Source: Rhynchosporium graminicola (taxonomy: Eukaryota > Ascomycota > Leotiomycetes > Helotiales > Ploettnerulaceae). From it: 64,000 nucleotides of DNA. The DNA is taken from NCBI GenBank assembly GCA_900074885.1, contig FJUW01000001.1:868001-932000 (forward strand). Direction: 5' to 3'. Below the pieces are notes generated by a model, which worked only from the letters and a program-made list of their open reading frames with translations, was not told the origin of the DNA and searched no databases. Made by a program: the position numbers and the translations under genes. Numbering within the stretch: position 1 is the stretch's first letter; each line of letters starts with the position of its first letter. Positions 46,254 to 57,579 of the stretch are shown piece after piece.

Positions 46254-47146
46254 TCTAATGGAATGCAGGCCTAAATGTTCTGACAAGCTTTCTCACTTGC
46301 CACTTTCGGGCAGGGTGGCGTCTAAAAGCCTCAGGCGCCAACAGAAAGGAAGTTTAAAGTTATACTTGGAATAATACTTGGTACCAAGCACTTTACTAAC
46401 TATTATTACTAAGGCTACCAGTTGTAGTAGTACTATATCCTCTTCTGCTTTATTGATAAAGTATTCCCTTTAATTCCTCATCTAGTTCTTCTTATTAATC
46501 AACATAACGTTTGCACTATATACTTTGCACTCGCCCCGTGATAAGCTGGACACTTACTTTCACCGACCGTAAGCCCGAGCGCAACAGAAGGGGAACCGAC
46601 TATTATATTACCTCGAGTAAATTTGCTCACGATTAGATAAACCCGAGAGATATAAAAAACTTAGGTTCCAAAGTTTTATTTATTACACAGGGAGATGAAG
46701 TAGGCAAGCTTCGCACTATACTTGGTGAGCGTCTTGATCCAACACGAAGGAAGTGGCAACAACGCCCACCGAATCCAACATCACCGCACTCTGAACCCGG
46801 ACCTTTCTTCTCCTTACTGCAATCCATCAACAAACAACAGCCGTAACACTCCAGTCTGCTTTCCGGCCTACTGTGTATTCGCTGCCGAACATCTCAGAGT
46901 TTTTGTTTTGTGGGTCTAGCCTGGCTTTATTGACATCAAGCGAACCGAACTGAATAAGCGACGAAAGAATGTATCCACAGTTTTACCACACTATATACTA
47001 TACTAGCAAATCAACACAACATAAACACAATCAATGAACAAACAAATAAGCAACACCAAGACTAGTGAACACCGAGCCTACCCAACCGTAACCTTCCCTC
47101 TCAAATTTTCCGACTGTCCACTCAATCTCACGCGGCTGTACCACTA
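46254..47146. other. Intergenic region upstream of FZO1
   Basis: About 0.9 kb between the FZO1 start and the end of the methyltransferase gene. AT-rich stretch at 46380-46520. No gene recognised. Confidence 0.5.
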
Positions 47147-49200
47147 TCAATCCTCCACCTCGGCCTCCAACTCATCCTTTCCGCTTCCCGGCTTCCGACC
47201 ATAGACCACATAAAGATTCGAGTAAAGTTGCGCCGTTTTATCTTTCATTTCGTTCCTGACGCCTGCGCTCAAGACTTGGAATTCTTCACTTGACCATTCT
47301 AGGACCCGTGTGAAATGCGCTGCACCGTATGCTGAGGATGCGTCTAGCACTAAGAGCGGGTGTTAACATTGTTTAACTTTGTAGAAGAGATGAGAGTAAC
47401 TCTTCGGGCAGAGAAAATGGAGTGGACTTGGGGCTAAAGGAGAACAGATAGTAAGAATTGAACTCACTATTCTGTTGTTGGTAAAGACCTATTTCTTTCT
47501 GTCGCCTGTTCTTTGCCCATGGTCCTAGAGGAACCTGTAAGAGTAAGAATCCGGGTTCGAGTACCATCCCTTGCTATAAAGTCGCGTTTTGCGAAATTTC
47601 CAAGATGAATGAAATTCCAAGATGTCAATCCAATCAGCAAACAAACGTCGCTTTCCCAACCCTATGACTCTCCTCCCCACATGACTGAAAACTCAGGATA
47701 ATCCAAAACAGAGAAACTCTACAAACCTTTATCCTCTCCTCCGCCACCCTTTCAAAACCTACCTCCTCCATCCATCTCTTACAGTGCTCTACACATACAA
47801 AGGTCCTTCCAATCGTTTCCGCGGCCTGGTGGAGCCCTCTAACCCACATATTGATAGACTTCCCCTCCGACAAATCCGGCATTCCAGGCGCATCTGCATC
47901 GGGAGCTCTCTGATCTCTGACATACATCTCGAAATCTACTATCTCTAGCCTGAGGGAGGTCAATGTTTTTCACGCATACTTGTACATAAGTTCTTCGTGA
48001 GAAGTTTGATGAGGTGCTAAAAGTAGACTATGGACGTACCAGCCTCCAGGCTCTAGATTTTCGTATGCTTGCTCTAGGAGATGAGGCCAGTCTTTCAGGG
48101 AACCAGCTAGGCAGCGGAGGTGGATGAATGAGAATGGCTTATGTCTCCAGACATCTTCCATATCGTCCACTTCAAATTCGAGGTTCGGTGGCACCCTGGA
48201 CGTATGAGCTTTCTGATAAGTTTAAGATCTTGTACTAGTGGTATGTGTGACTTTGATTTGAAGCTTCCTTCTGTAGAAGGTGCGAAGGAGGGCATTCAAG
48301 AAGACGAGAGACGTACCAACCAGGCTGTATAGGGGACAAATCCGTTCCCACCACATGAGCTGACGGGAATTGACTGTTAGTACCACAAAGATCAGCAATT
48401 GCTCTTTCGTTCTTCCATTGAAATTCATTGACAGAAATCATACTCAGCAAAATCAATAGCCCATATTCCCGTGCCGGTACCAGCATCCAGAACTCTTGAT
48501 GGATTCTCAACCGGCGCGTAGAAAAGTCTGCCTTCAGCCACGAGGTTGAAGATATGGTGATGTAGATCCAGACGGTCTTGTTCCGTTTCGTCATTCGGCT
48601 GATCGATTTTAACAAGCCAAGAGAGAAATGGAGGGGATTGCAACGAACCAGGAGATAGTTGCCTTCTTTGTAAGCGTGGTATCGTCTCCCATTCTTTAAT
48701 TGCATGTCAGCCAGATTTAGGCTAGAAGTGAAAGGGTATGCATACTTCGACGCGATATCTCTTGATGCCTGAACTCAGTGAAGTTCTCGAACTTGCTTCT
48801 CTGCCGCACATTTCAGTCAGAACCATTCTCGTGCAAGCACCATAAGCCTGACATATGAGAATGTCTCGGAAACGCACGAAACATCGTCCCCAAACGCCGA
48901 ATCGTTGTCAAGTGCTTCGTCTTCCTGCTCCCTGTTAGTAAATACTTAATAGTAAGGCTGTCTAAGGGACTTGGGAATAACTCTCACATCAGCTTCAATT
49001 GCTCCAGCTGGAACGTCAGCTTGAACAGGCCCGAGCACGGGTACAGCTAATGGCAGAGCAGGTGTAGGCGCTTCTTCTACGCCGGTAGGCAAAGGTAGCG
49101 ATGGTTCAGCTGTAGCTCTATCTGTACTTGGCACTTGAGCTGCATCCTCAATAGCATCTTCAATTGCAGCTGCGGTTGAAATGATGTCTGGTGCGGACAT
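47147..49200 (-). CDS. LaeA-like S-adenosylmethionine-dependent methyltransferase
   Basis: LaeA-like methyltransferases are nuclear or cytosolic regulators of secondary metabolism and development, although most family members have unknown substrates. Ten exons are needed: 49200-48988, 48927-48878, 48800-48746, 48693-48649, 48598-48444, 48373-48317, 48195-48040, 47949-47727, 47534-47468 and 47349-47147. All phases agree, for 407 residues. Family blocks in order: [39 protein letters not shown], motif [67 protein letters not shown] and NLEPGGWLEIVDFE. The end is [18 protein letters not shown] and [15 protein letters not shown]. Ala/Pro/Glu-rich N-terminus of about 70 residues. The second exon acceptor has a close alternative two bases away that would break the frame. 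No polyketide or peptide synthase lies nearby, so it is probably a dispersed paralogue rather than LaeA itself. Confidence 0.88.
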
Positions 49201-49986
49201 TTCCACGCTCGAGCTCAAGCAAGGAAGACCCTTAAAATAGACAGTCGTGAAAAGATGAAGCTTCAAACCAACGATGAGCCCCGTAATATGGATAAGGAAG
49301 GCAGCGAGAACTAAAAAGCAACGTCGGAAAAGGAATGAAGGTAGTCTTACGGTATTGTAAAACTAGAGGCTCTATACATTGGTCCTGAGCTCTCTCCACA
49401 GCCTGATTCAATGCCGCCAGATAACGGCGAACACGCTGTCTAACATGTCACATATCGGGCATCGTCCAGGCCAGGAGACCGGAGGAGGTCCCCGAGCATG
49501 CACGGACACGTGTGGTTGTGCTTTGCAGTGCATTCCGATTTTTCATGCAGTAGAATTGCAGTTTCGTCGCTCTCTAGTGGTCTCTTCAGGTACGCGGATT
49601 GTTGGGGGTGTGCTTGGTAGGGACTTGAGGTAACACAGATGGAGGGTGTGTTACCACCCCTTACTTTGAGTCGAGAGTTAGCTTCCGATTCAAGGGGGTG
49701 TAGCGTTCGCTGTCAGTTGTCACGATAGTCCTTGGTTAATCGCTTAGGAGTCTTTGTCGGAAAGAAAATCGGATTTGATGAATAATCGGCAATTAGTTCC
49801 AGAATTACTTTTGGATTAGACATTGGACTGATGCAGCTGGTGAGGCGATTCGCAAAATAGACATTCACTGACATATGAAGAGCAAAGCATGAGGAAGATT
49901 GCCACGCCGACAGAAATCATTAAATTATCGTATCCCTCGGGGGTAAATGGTAATCGAACGCTACAAAACGCCATCCTAAATAAAAT
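49201..49986. other. Intergenic region, no gene seen
   Basis: About 0.8 kb between the methyltransferase start and the stop of the FAD protein gene, both on the minus strand. It contains the methyltransferase promoter. Confidence 0.5.
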
Positions 49987-51646
49987 TTACATGGTCTTCT
50001 TCAAGGCTTTCTTGGCCTGCACTTTCTGCGTCCGGTCGACACGGAATATCCTCTCGATAACCACGATTATCAGCTGTACGAACACTATCCAGAGTCTGAG
50101 TACCCAATCCGCGATACCGAGGACGGGCCGCTTCCCTCTACTGAATGTACTGTCCTTGAACGCGAACGGAAGTTGCGCGCCAAGGTGGTCTTGAGCTACT
50201 TTCAAGCCGCTAGAGAATCCATCTTCATGGAACCCGTATTTTGTCCATGCACCGCAGTAACTTATTCCTCGGGTATTCTGTATCCGGGGTAGGAGACTTT
50301 GCGATCGGATGGCTGCGGCATTGTAAAGTGGGTGAGTATATGTGTATCGTCCTTGTACTTTCTCAGGTGGTGGAAGATGAAGGGGGTTGAGAGTTACGAG
50401 GACGTCTCCAAAGAGATTCGGATCGAGATGCTGGAGGATATTCATGTTATATGTGAGGCATACTTGGTCGATGTTTGCTGATGTTGGTGATGATTTTGTG
50501 ATGTAATTCCAGGATGACCAGGCCTTTCTCAATTTGGGCATCAGAGACAGATCCGAATGGAGGATGGCGGTGTTTTTGCTAGTTTGAAAGCCGGATAGAA
50601 TGTTCTTCTCCTCGATATCGGCTTCAGGGAGAATCATATCAAGAGCCTGATCTCCATGAGTCGCCACTATTACGTGGTCATACACTTCGGACTTTCCACC
50701 GTTCAGATGCAGCCGTACCCTGCCATCGTCTTCGTTTGTGATTGTGTTAACAGGGGTATTTAGGAGGACATGATTTGGTGGAAAGCCCTTCATAACAGCG
50801 TCAATGTAACTTTTCGCGCCATGTTTCAGTGTCAACCATTGTGGTCTAGCAGCAACAGTGCTGAGGAGATGATGGTTCCACCTGTTTCCGGTTAGTGGCA
50901 GCCAAACCACAAATTATTTGAGAACTTACATAAATCGCACTAAAGTCACAGCTGGGAATTCCAGACTGCACTTATCCGGACTTGTGCTCCAAACAGCAGC
51001 AGTCATTGGGATGAGATAGTCGTCTCTGAACGCGTGCGAATAGCCCTCCCGATCCAGATATTCCCCGATTGTCTCTTGTCGTTCGGCATGATGTACCCCG
51101 TTCCCATTCGTATGACCATTGCCGTTCACAACATTATACTCCTCGCTCCTCTCTTCCAATTTCAACAAGTCCAGCGCATATTGGTTGAAGCGTATGATGT
51201 CGAATATCATTCTCCAAACTCGCGGGGAAAGTAAGTTGATCCTTTGGGCGAAGACAGCCGCGAGAGAGGTCCCAGCCCATTCGAATAGTCCATCATCTCG
51301 AGATACACCAAAAGTCATTTCCGTCGGAACCGTAGGTACTTCAATCGTCTTCAGGAAGTTGATGAAATTGGCTGTCCTGACATTAGCCCGAGAATATATA
51401 TATGCGCAAACATTGCTTACGATATGTAGCAGTATTCAAGACAATGAAGCCGGTGTCGACCATTGTCTTGTATTTCCCGTTCTGGTACTCCACGGTATTC
51501 GTGTGCCCGCCCAATCTATCTGCCGCTTCGTAGATGTATACATCGTGGTGAGTCCTGTTGAGAGCCCAGAGCGCACCAATCCCCGCACTGCCACTTCCAA
51601 TAATCGCAACCTTCTTCCTGGGGACACTAGGTGTTAGAGGAGCCAT
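49987..51646 (-). CDS. FAD-dependent amine-oxidase-like oxidoreductase with C-terminal membrane segment
   Basis: Flavoprotein of the NAD/FAD-binding family (COG2907-like) whose bacterial relatives often neighbour cyclopropane-fatty-acid synthases; the substrate is unknown here. Exons 51646-51421, 51371-50930 and 50881-49987 (49- and 48-base introns) give 520 residues. The N-terminus has the Rossmann motif VAIIGSGSAGIGALWALNRT and the conserved EAADRLGGHTNTV. Further blocks are VDTGFIVLNTATYPNFINFL, TEMTFGVSRDDGLFEWAGTS, ATHGDQALDMIL, NPLHLPPPEKVQGRYTYTHP and ISYCGAWTKYGFHEDGFSSG. The C-terminus has a hydrophobic stretch (LRLWIVFVQLIIVVIERIF) followed by Lys-rich residues, suggesting membrane attachment. 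An in-frame ATG at 51733 would add a Ser-rich 29-residue extension; the chosen start precedes the Rossmann strand as in relatives. Transcribed divergently from VTI1. Confidence 0.9.
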
Positions 51647-52490
51647 CGTAGCATTTAAAGATGGCAAGGATGAGGATGAGGATGAGGAAGAAGCAAATCG
51701 AATGTTTAAAGAAAGGAATAAGTCACAGATCATTCTTTTCTTTTTGATGGCAACCGACGTCGAGGGACGCGTCCTTGGAGGAGTTTATGGAGGATGATGG
51801 TGATTCCGTCATGGCTGGCTTGACCGTATTCAGCTGTAAGCTGTACTACGTAACAGACAAAAAGCAAGTAAAGACTTTAGTGGCTTGCATGTGAAAATGA
51901 ATTCACAAGCAGAGTCTCACTTGCAGGAACGGACTTCGGATTTCCTGATGCAAGGCGCAAGGCAAGGAGACTTAGAGTTCTTGAATTGTGTGTGGTTGGA
52001 GGATACTTAGTAGTTAGTATGCTCTGTAGAAGTCAGTTCAAAACTCCCATTGCTATGTTTGATGCTGTAATGTACAGGGATTAGACTGCACTATTGTTGC
52101 TATCAGAGTGGCTGGCGATTGATACGGCTGTAGAATTGACAGGTTTTCGAGACAGCAATGTCACGATGGAAATTGTAGACAATTCACCATTCTAGTAACC
52201 ATTATCACTGATTACCGACTTGTTTTTAAACCAAGCCATTCTGCATCAACACAACCCACAGCCAAATGTACAAGGAACAGAAGATATGTTGGCGGTGTCA
52301 GGCTCAGGTTCGAGTCAGGCTACCTACCACCCCGCCATCCTTGCTCCAGATCTGCTACTAAGCCCGAGCCGAGCCTTTGGGACCGGGACCGTCACTCCTC
52401 GAAGGCAACGACAATAGAACGACAACAAACGACAGTCTCTCTTTTACAATCCAATTTTCCATCACCAGTCCTCTCCACACCACCATCAAT
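51647..52490. other. Divergent promoter region, FAD oxidoreductase / VTI1
   Basis: About 0.85 kb, no gene recognised. A GATGAG-repeat at about 51670-51690 lies within the possible extended leader of the FAD gene. Confidence 0.55.
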
Positions 52491-53308
52491 ATGTCAAATC
52501 CGCTCGATACAGACGCTGGCTCCGAGCTCTTCAGCAGCTACGAAGCCGAGCTCAGACTGGTGCAGGCAGACCTAAGCCAGAAGCTAGACCAGATCCCCGA
52601 TTTAGCAGGCGAGCCACGCAAAGCAGCAATCAGTCAAGCAGAGCGAGCAGTAGAGGAGGCAAATGAGCTCGTAAGTCTGCCGAGGTGCCTGGGGATAGAT
52701 ACATACACGAATGGCATGAATTGTAATACTAACTCGCCAACCAGCTTGATCAAATGCGCCTCGAGAAACAAAATATTCCCTCCGCAACCCGCACAAAAGT
52801 AAATCAACGCTTCCGCAACCACGAATCCGACATCGACTCTTCGAAACGCAAACTACAATCCTTATCGAATGACCGCTCCGCCCTCTTCGGCGCCCGCTAC
52901 TCAGACAATCCGAACGACGTCCAGTTGGAGCAAAGACAACAACTCCTCTCCGGAACTGATCGACTGGATCGCAGTTCGCAGCGCTTGAAGAACAGCGCGG
53001 CATTGGCGAACGAGACGGAAGCTATTGGTGCGAGCACACTGGCGGATTTGCACAGACAGAGAGAGACGATTCAGCATACGGGGGATATTCTGCATGAGAG
53101 TGAGGGTTATGTCGACAGGAGTGTAAAGACGCTGAGGGGGATGGCGCGTAGGTAAATTATCCCTGCCTTGAGTTGCAGACTTTATGCCAATAAACAAGTG
53201 TACTGATATGTTTGGTGTAGGATGGCTACAAATCGGATTATAACTATTGCGATTATCACAGTTTTGGTTCTGCTCATCATCGCGGTTATATACAGCAAAT
53301 TCAAGTAG
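52491..53308 (+). CDS. VTI1: Qb-SNARE Vti1
   Basis: Vti1 is a Qb-SNARE used in Golgi, endosome and vacuole fusion. Exons 52491-52670, 52745-53151 and 53221-53308 are in phase: 224 residues, the expected length. The N-terminal regulatory bundle reads SSYEAELRLVQADLSQKLDQ and PRKAAISQAERAVEEANEL. The SNARE motif includes NETEAIGASTLADLHRQRET with the zero-layer Gln in QRET, then IQHTGDILHESEGYVDRSVK. The C-terminal anchor is TIAIITVLVLLIIAVIYSKF followed by Lys. The last intron sits at the start of the membrane anchor. Complete and intact. Confidence 0.95.
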
Positions 53309-53801
53309 GCGGTCTGCATTGACTGCCGGGGCGTTTGGTGCATGGAGATACTCAATTTTCTGCGTTGGAGTAAACTTTTTAATGAAACCATTGTACACCT
53401 TTTAACCGAACGGAGAGTGCTGAGTGAGTCCAATAGGTTGGATGTAAATGTGTCACAGTCAAGAATAGGACTAGCCGAATGGTGTGGAGCGTTTGTGGCA
53501 TCAAAAGACGCCATGGAAATGGGCATTAAATGGAACAGGAGTCTTGATTGCGCTTCCTCTGCATACTTTGCCTGGCTGACAGCCTGTTCTCGCTCTTGGG
53601 AGGCGGTCTTTCAATTCGCATGTTGGCTAAAAACGTAAGGAATCAGAAGGCGCCACAATAGTTGAATTTTTAACATGTAGGTCGTACAACTTGTCAACCG
53701 GAAGAAAATTTCTATATGAGCAGAACGTAACCAATGGGTATCAAGGCCTCCAATGATCAGTCTTCCACCAACGCCATATATGCAAAGTTCCCGTCTCTTA
53801 C
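53309..53801. other. Convergent 3' region between VTI1 and DSC3
   Basis: Holds both 3' UTRs; no gene recognised. Confidence 0.55.
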
Positions 53802-54677
53802 TCACGAAATAACCCTCAGCGTCCCAGCACCCAAACTAATCATAAACCCCATAAACACAGCAATTTGTCTCCTTCCTGACCATACACCTGGCTCTCGAAT
53901 AAGCCACCCAATACATCCCAATGGCCAGAGGAAACCCATGACACTTCCCCACAGCAAATCATCCAACGCTCCACCCCCAATCCCATCATCCCCAAAATCA
54001 AACCCTCCTCCACCAGCAGCACCAGCACCCGCGCCTGCGTTTCCTGCGTTATCATCGATCCACGCATCTTCCATGCGCAGCAAAGTCTCGGAAGAAGGCA
54101 TCGTATCGGGTGTATGTATATTCTCCTGAATAGACCGAAACTGTAAACGAAGCTGATTGACTTCCGCTGCTGTGAAGCCTGCCGTCAACAAACGATTGAA
54201 TCCGCGCGGTGCAATTGTCGTGCTTTTCAAAGGCCTGGATCCCCCTTCCCGTGTCTCGCTGCGATCCCTCTTCTTCGTTTTATCGGTCGATGCTAGAGCT
54301 GCTACGGCTTCGGCAGCCAGTTCAGCTGATGTCAAGGCATCACCTATAGAGCAGTTGATATAGACACGTGGGGGAGATGGCTCGACAGCTTTTCCTTTGC
54401 CTTTGGGATCTGCGGCTGGAGGGGGCGGGAGGGGAATCTTGAGGATCTCGGATAGGATGTCGTCGTCTTTGAGGAGTTTTCCACTGTGGATAAATCGGTA
54501 GCGGTGTTGCGATGTAGGTGGATCTAGGTTCAAGCGCAGGAGATGCTTGAGGGCTATTACTGTTGTGTTGTCTGCATCTTCGATGTCTAGTAAGAGGTCG
54601 GGTATCGATGTGGTGAATCGGACTGTGATAAGTAGAGGCGTTGGCTTTGCTCCCTTGAATGGAGCGAGGAAGGCCAT
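53802..54677 (-). CDS. DSC3: DSC E3 ubiquitin ligase complex subunit 3
   Basis: The Dsc complex is a Golgi/endosomal membrane E3 ligase required for SREBP cleavage in several fungi and for quality control of membrane proteins. Single 291-residue frame. The N-terminus is a ubiquitin-like domain (LITVRFTTSIPDLLLDIEDA, LKHLLRL, RYRFIHSGKLLKDDDIL). A linker (KGKGKAVEPSPPRVYINCSI) and the family C-terminal domain follow: APRGFNRLLTAGFTAAEVNQ, LRLQFRSIQ and ETLLRMEDAWIDDNAG. After a Gly/Ala-rich spacer two membrane segments end the protein (LLWGSVMGFLWPLGCIGWLI and IAVFMGFMISLGAGTL). Complete and intact; divergent from the following phosphatase gene. Confidence 0.92.
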   Translation of the reverse strand: MAFLAPFKGAKPTPLLITVRFTTSIPDLLLDIEDADNTTVIALKHLLRLNLDPPTSQHRYRFIHSGKLLKDDDILSEILKIPLPPPPAADPKGKGKAVEPSPPRVYINCSIGDALTSAELAAEAVAALASTDKTKKRDRSETREGGSRPLKSTTIAPRGFNRLLTAGFTAAEVNQLRLQFRSIQENIHTPDTMPSSETLLRMEDAWIDDNAGNAGAGAGAAGGGGFDFGDDGIGGGALDDLLWGSVMGFLWPLGCIGWLIREPGVWSGRRQIAVFMGFMISLGAGTLRVIS

Positions 54678-55166
54678 GATATGCTGTGCTGGCCGTTCGA
54701 ATTAGTGTAGATTTCAGACTTGCATATTGTATGCTGCAAGTCCTTTCAAGGTGGTCGGCGATTGGGCATCTTCGTTTCTCTCAATCGGTGACTGAGCGTC
54801 GATATTGCGGCGGCGATGTTGTCTGGATGATTGCTCAGCCGATCGTCGTCGTTCCCGAGCCGAGCACTAGCGCCTTTCGGCCAGGATACTTATACAGTAC
54901 TCCTCTTAGTGAAGACTTTCAGAACACTTAGGCTGGATCAGATATTTACTCGTTTAAGTAATAGTCAAAGCTACCTTACGGGGCAAGCCCCGGTCGGTGT
55001 AAAATGATTATCGAGTTACGGTCACCAGACGGCTCCTGCGTTGAATGGTCCGCCAAATAGGGAATCACCAGAAGACAAACGCATCCAAGTCGCGAACCTC
55101 AGAACGCGCTCTCGTACGCAAGCACCTTTCCCACAACTGAATCTCAATAATGGGTAAAGCCATCTC
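54678..55166. other. Divergent promoter region, DSC3 / phosphoglycerate-mutase-like gene
   Basis: About 0.5 kb. An upstream ATG at 55150 opens a short frame of about 23 codons overlapping the start of the next gene in another frame, a possible inhibitory upstream ORF. Confidence 0.5.
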
Positions 55167-55838
55167 ATGTCAATATTTGCAAATGTTCACAATCTGGCAG
55201 AACCTACTACGAGTCCCCTAGTCCACATTATCCGTCACGGACAATCCCTTCATAATGTTGATCGCGGCTACCCTCACCGCGACCCACCCTTGACGGCCGC
55301 AGGGCACGAAGCCACTAAGCAGATTGAGATCTCAGCTGTCCCAGATCTCATAGTCATCTCGCCCATGACACGGACTATTCAGACTGCTATGAATGCCTTC
55401 CCGTCCGCTGGCTCAGCTGCATGCAGGACTGAAGCTCAAATCTGGCCTGATCTGCGTGAGGCTCATGACGCTGTTTGCAACAAGGGCATTTCTCGGCTCG
55501 ATATTCAAGCAAAGTTTCCACATCTGAGCTTCTCAGAATGTCCAGAAGAATGGGATTATCCACCACATACTATAGAGGATGCCACTGTACGCGCCGAGAA
55601 GGTTCGAGGACGCTCAAGAGAGCTCTCGAAGGTATACAGCAATATTGTCCTTATCTCACATAGAGGATTCATTGCGTTCCTCGTAAATGGGGATCGATAT
55701 GACGTCTGTGAAAAGCGCTCTTATCGATTTGGCACAGATGAGGGGATAGAAGCAGACTCCTTGAGGTTTGGAATCAATGTCGACACAAAGACCCAACAGG
55801 ACTTTGGTCCGACAATTCTTGTACCACAGATTCTCTAA
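55167..55838 (+). CDS. Histidine phosphatase, phosphoglycerate-mutase-like
   Basis: Member of the histidine phosphatase superfamily; these cytosolic enzymes act on phosphorylated metabolites, but the substrate cannot be read from sequence. Single exon, 223 residues. The catalytic RHG motif is in LVHIIRHGQSLHNVDRGYP, with the second conserved segment DPPLTAAGHEATKQ, the Arg-bearing VISPMTRTIQTA, the conserved Glu in DLREAHDAVCN and the distal His in IVLISHRGFIAFL. All catalytic residues are present. Start is the first ATG in this frame; an out-of-frame ATG lies 17 bases upstream. Similar small fungal proteins are often annotated only as phosphoglycerate mutase family. Confidence 0.88.
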   Translation: MSIFANVHNLAEPTTSPLVHIIRHGQSLHNVDRGYPHRDPPLTAAGHEATKQIEISAVPDLIVISPMTRTIQTAMNAFPSAGSAACRTEAQIWPDLREAHDAVCNKGISRLDIQAKFPHLSFSECPEEWDYPPHTIEDATVRAEKVRGRSRELSKVYSNIVLISHRGFIAFLVNGDRYDVCEKRSYRFGTDEGIEADSLRFGINVDTKTQQDFGPTILVPQIL

Positions 55839-57579
55839 GCTGACCGGCAAGGAGATCGAGCTTAATATCGAGCCTGAATACAAGGTAGATCCTCCTCCCT
55901 TTCCCTGCCGTTCCCCATTCTCTTGCCTCGGGCTACTTCAAGTTCCTTTGAGGTGACAGTGAGGGTGACGAGCATAGGAGGCTGATATTTTGTGTCACGT
56001 GAAAGATCAAGGAGAAGGTCGAGGAGAAAGAGGGTCTCCCACCTGTTCAGCAGCGTTTGATTTCCAGTGGCAAGCAGATGTACGTTCAAGCTTATTTCCC
56101 TTTGTGCTAAAACTTTCGCCGTGCGCTTTTCTGTCTCGAAACTTGAACTTCAGCTTGAACTTTACTTTAAGATGGTGCTGGAACGGAGGATGTGGAACAT
56201 AGAGGCGCGCCCCGACCGGTTGACCCCAGATTCTACATACGCCAGTCGATGGTGACCAAATTCCAGTTATGAGGATACGATGCTACGAGCTGGGCACGCG
56301 AGAGGGGAAATGGTTTTTGCGGCTGAATACACAAAGACCATGCTGACTGACGGAAGTCCCAACATAGGGCGGACGAGAAGACAGCTACGAAGTACGCCCT
56401 CGAGGGCGGCACGACGCTACATCTGGTTTTTGCGCTTCGTGGGGGTGTATGCTTATAGACTGCTACTTCTTTACGACGGTATAGAGACTTTTCAGGGGTA
56501 GTGAGCAAATATGGTATCATAGTTTGGTGCATCTTCTTGAAGTCGACTCGATCTCGGATTTAGCTGCCTAGGATATATTTGGGCAGAGGGCTTGAGTGTG
56601 CGGATAATTGATGAAGGAACGGATAGACCTTGGGCTGGATATGGGATTTGAAATGCTAGCAGGAGGCCTAGTCTGCATTTCTCCGCCCTAACGGAATGGA
56701 GGGTAGGCAAGACAAGATGTAAGCAAGCGTCTGCACAAATACCCAAGCACAAGATAACGACTTTCAACTTTCCTTTATTCTCTAAAGCACGGAACGGTAA
56801 AGCATGGCGGTAGATTTGATAATGAAAAGTACAATGAAATTTTCCTGGATCTGAGGATGACTTGCGTTTCTCTCTCTTGTGTTGTATGCTGGCCACCGGA
56901 ACTCAATGCATTATGCTGGTTAGGTACTTTCAGTGAACGGGGACGCCGCTTGCACCAGCTTGCGAAGACTTGATTACTAAGCAATGTCTGAGCCATCATA
57001 CATTACCCCCACCAACGCCACACCATACCTATGCATGGACCATATCCAGCCGATATAATATTGATAGCCCATACGTGACTGCACCCGTGTATTCTGTAGA
57101 AATAAGATATCAAGATGCCCTGCTGATGCTAGTTTTCGACACGAGAACTTCGAACTTATCCCACGGGAATGTGGCCATTCCTCTAGGTCGAGCCCAGGCT
57201 TATCTAAAGGTGTTCACATAGAGCATCAATCATTAGAGGTCAAGGTCTCCAATCACCATTTGGCAAGGCTTTTGAGGTCCCGTGTTAATGATTCATACTC
57301 CTCGAAGGCCTACGGACTTTGAAAAAATACTACATCACATTCAGATAAACATCGAGAATTTGTCAAACTGCACCATTAGGGAAGCTCAGATCGGAAGGAT
57401 CACGTTTGTTATACACGTCGAACTAGGTCTCCGTAATGACGCCATATTGATCCCAGGCACGCATCCTCGTATCGCAGTCAGGTTCACAACACTTGCTGAC
57501 CAACTGCGGTATCCACCGTATCGCCCAATTGCTTGCCGCTACGTCGAAGAAAGAATTAATTCCCCATGCGGAGGGATTC
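55839..57579. other. Intergenic region, no gene seen
   Basis: About 1.7 kb with short open frames on both strands, none with recognisable motifs or splicing partners. Its right end contains the aminotransferase promoter. Confidence 0.5.

Noticed and set aside
47147..51646. Secondary-metabolite gene cluster around the LaeA-like gene
   Set aside because: No polyketide synthase, peptide synthetase, terpene cyclase or P450 nearby; flanking genes are housekeeping.
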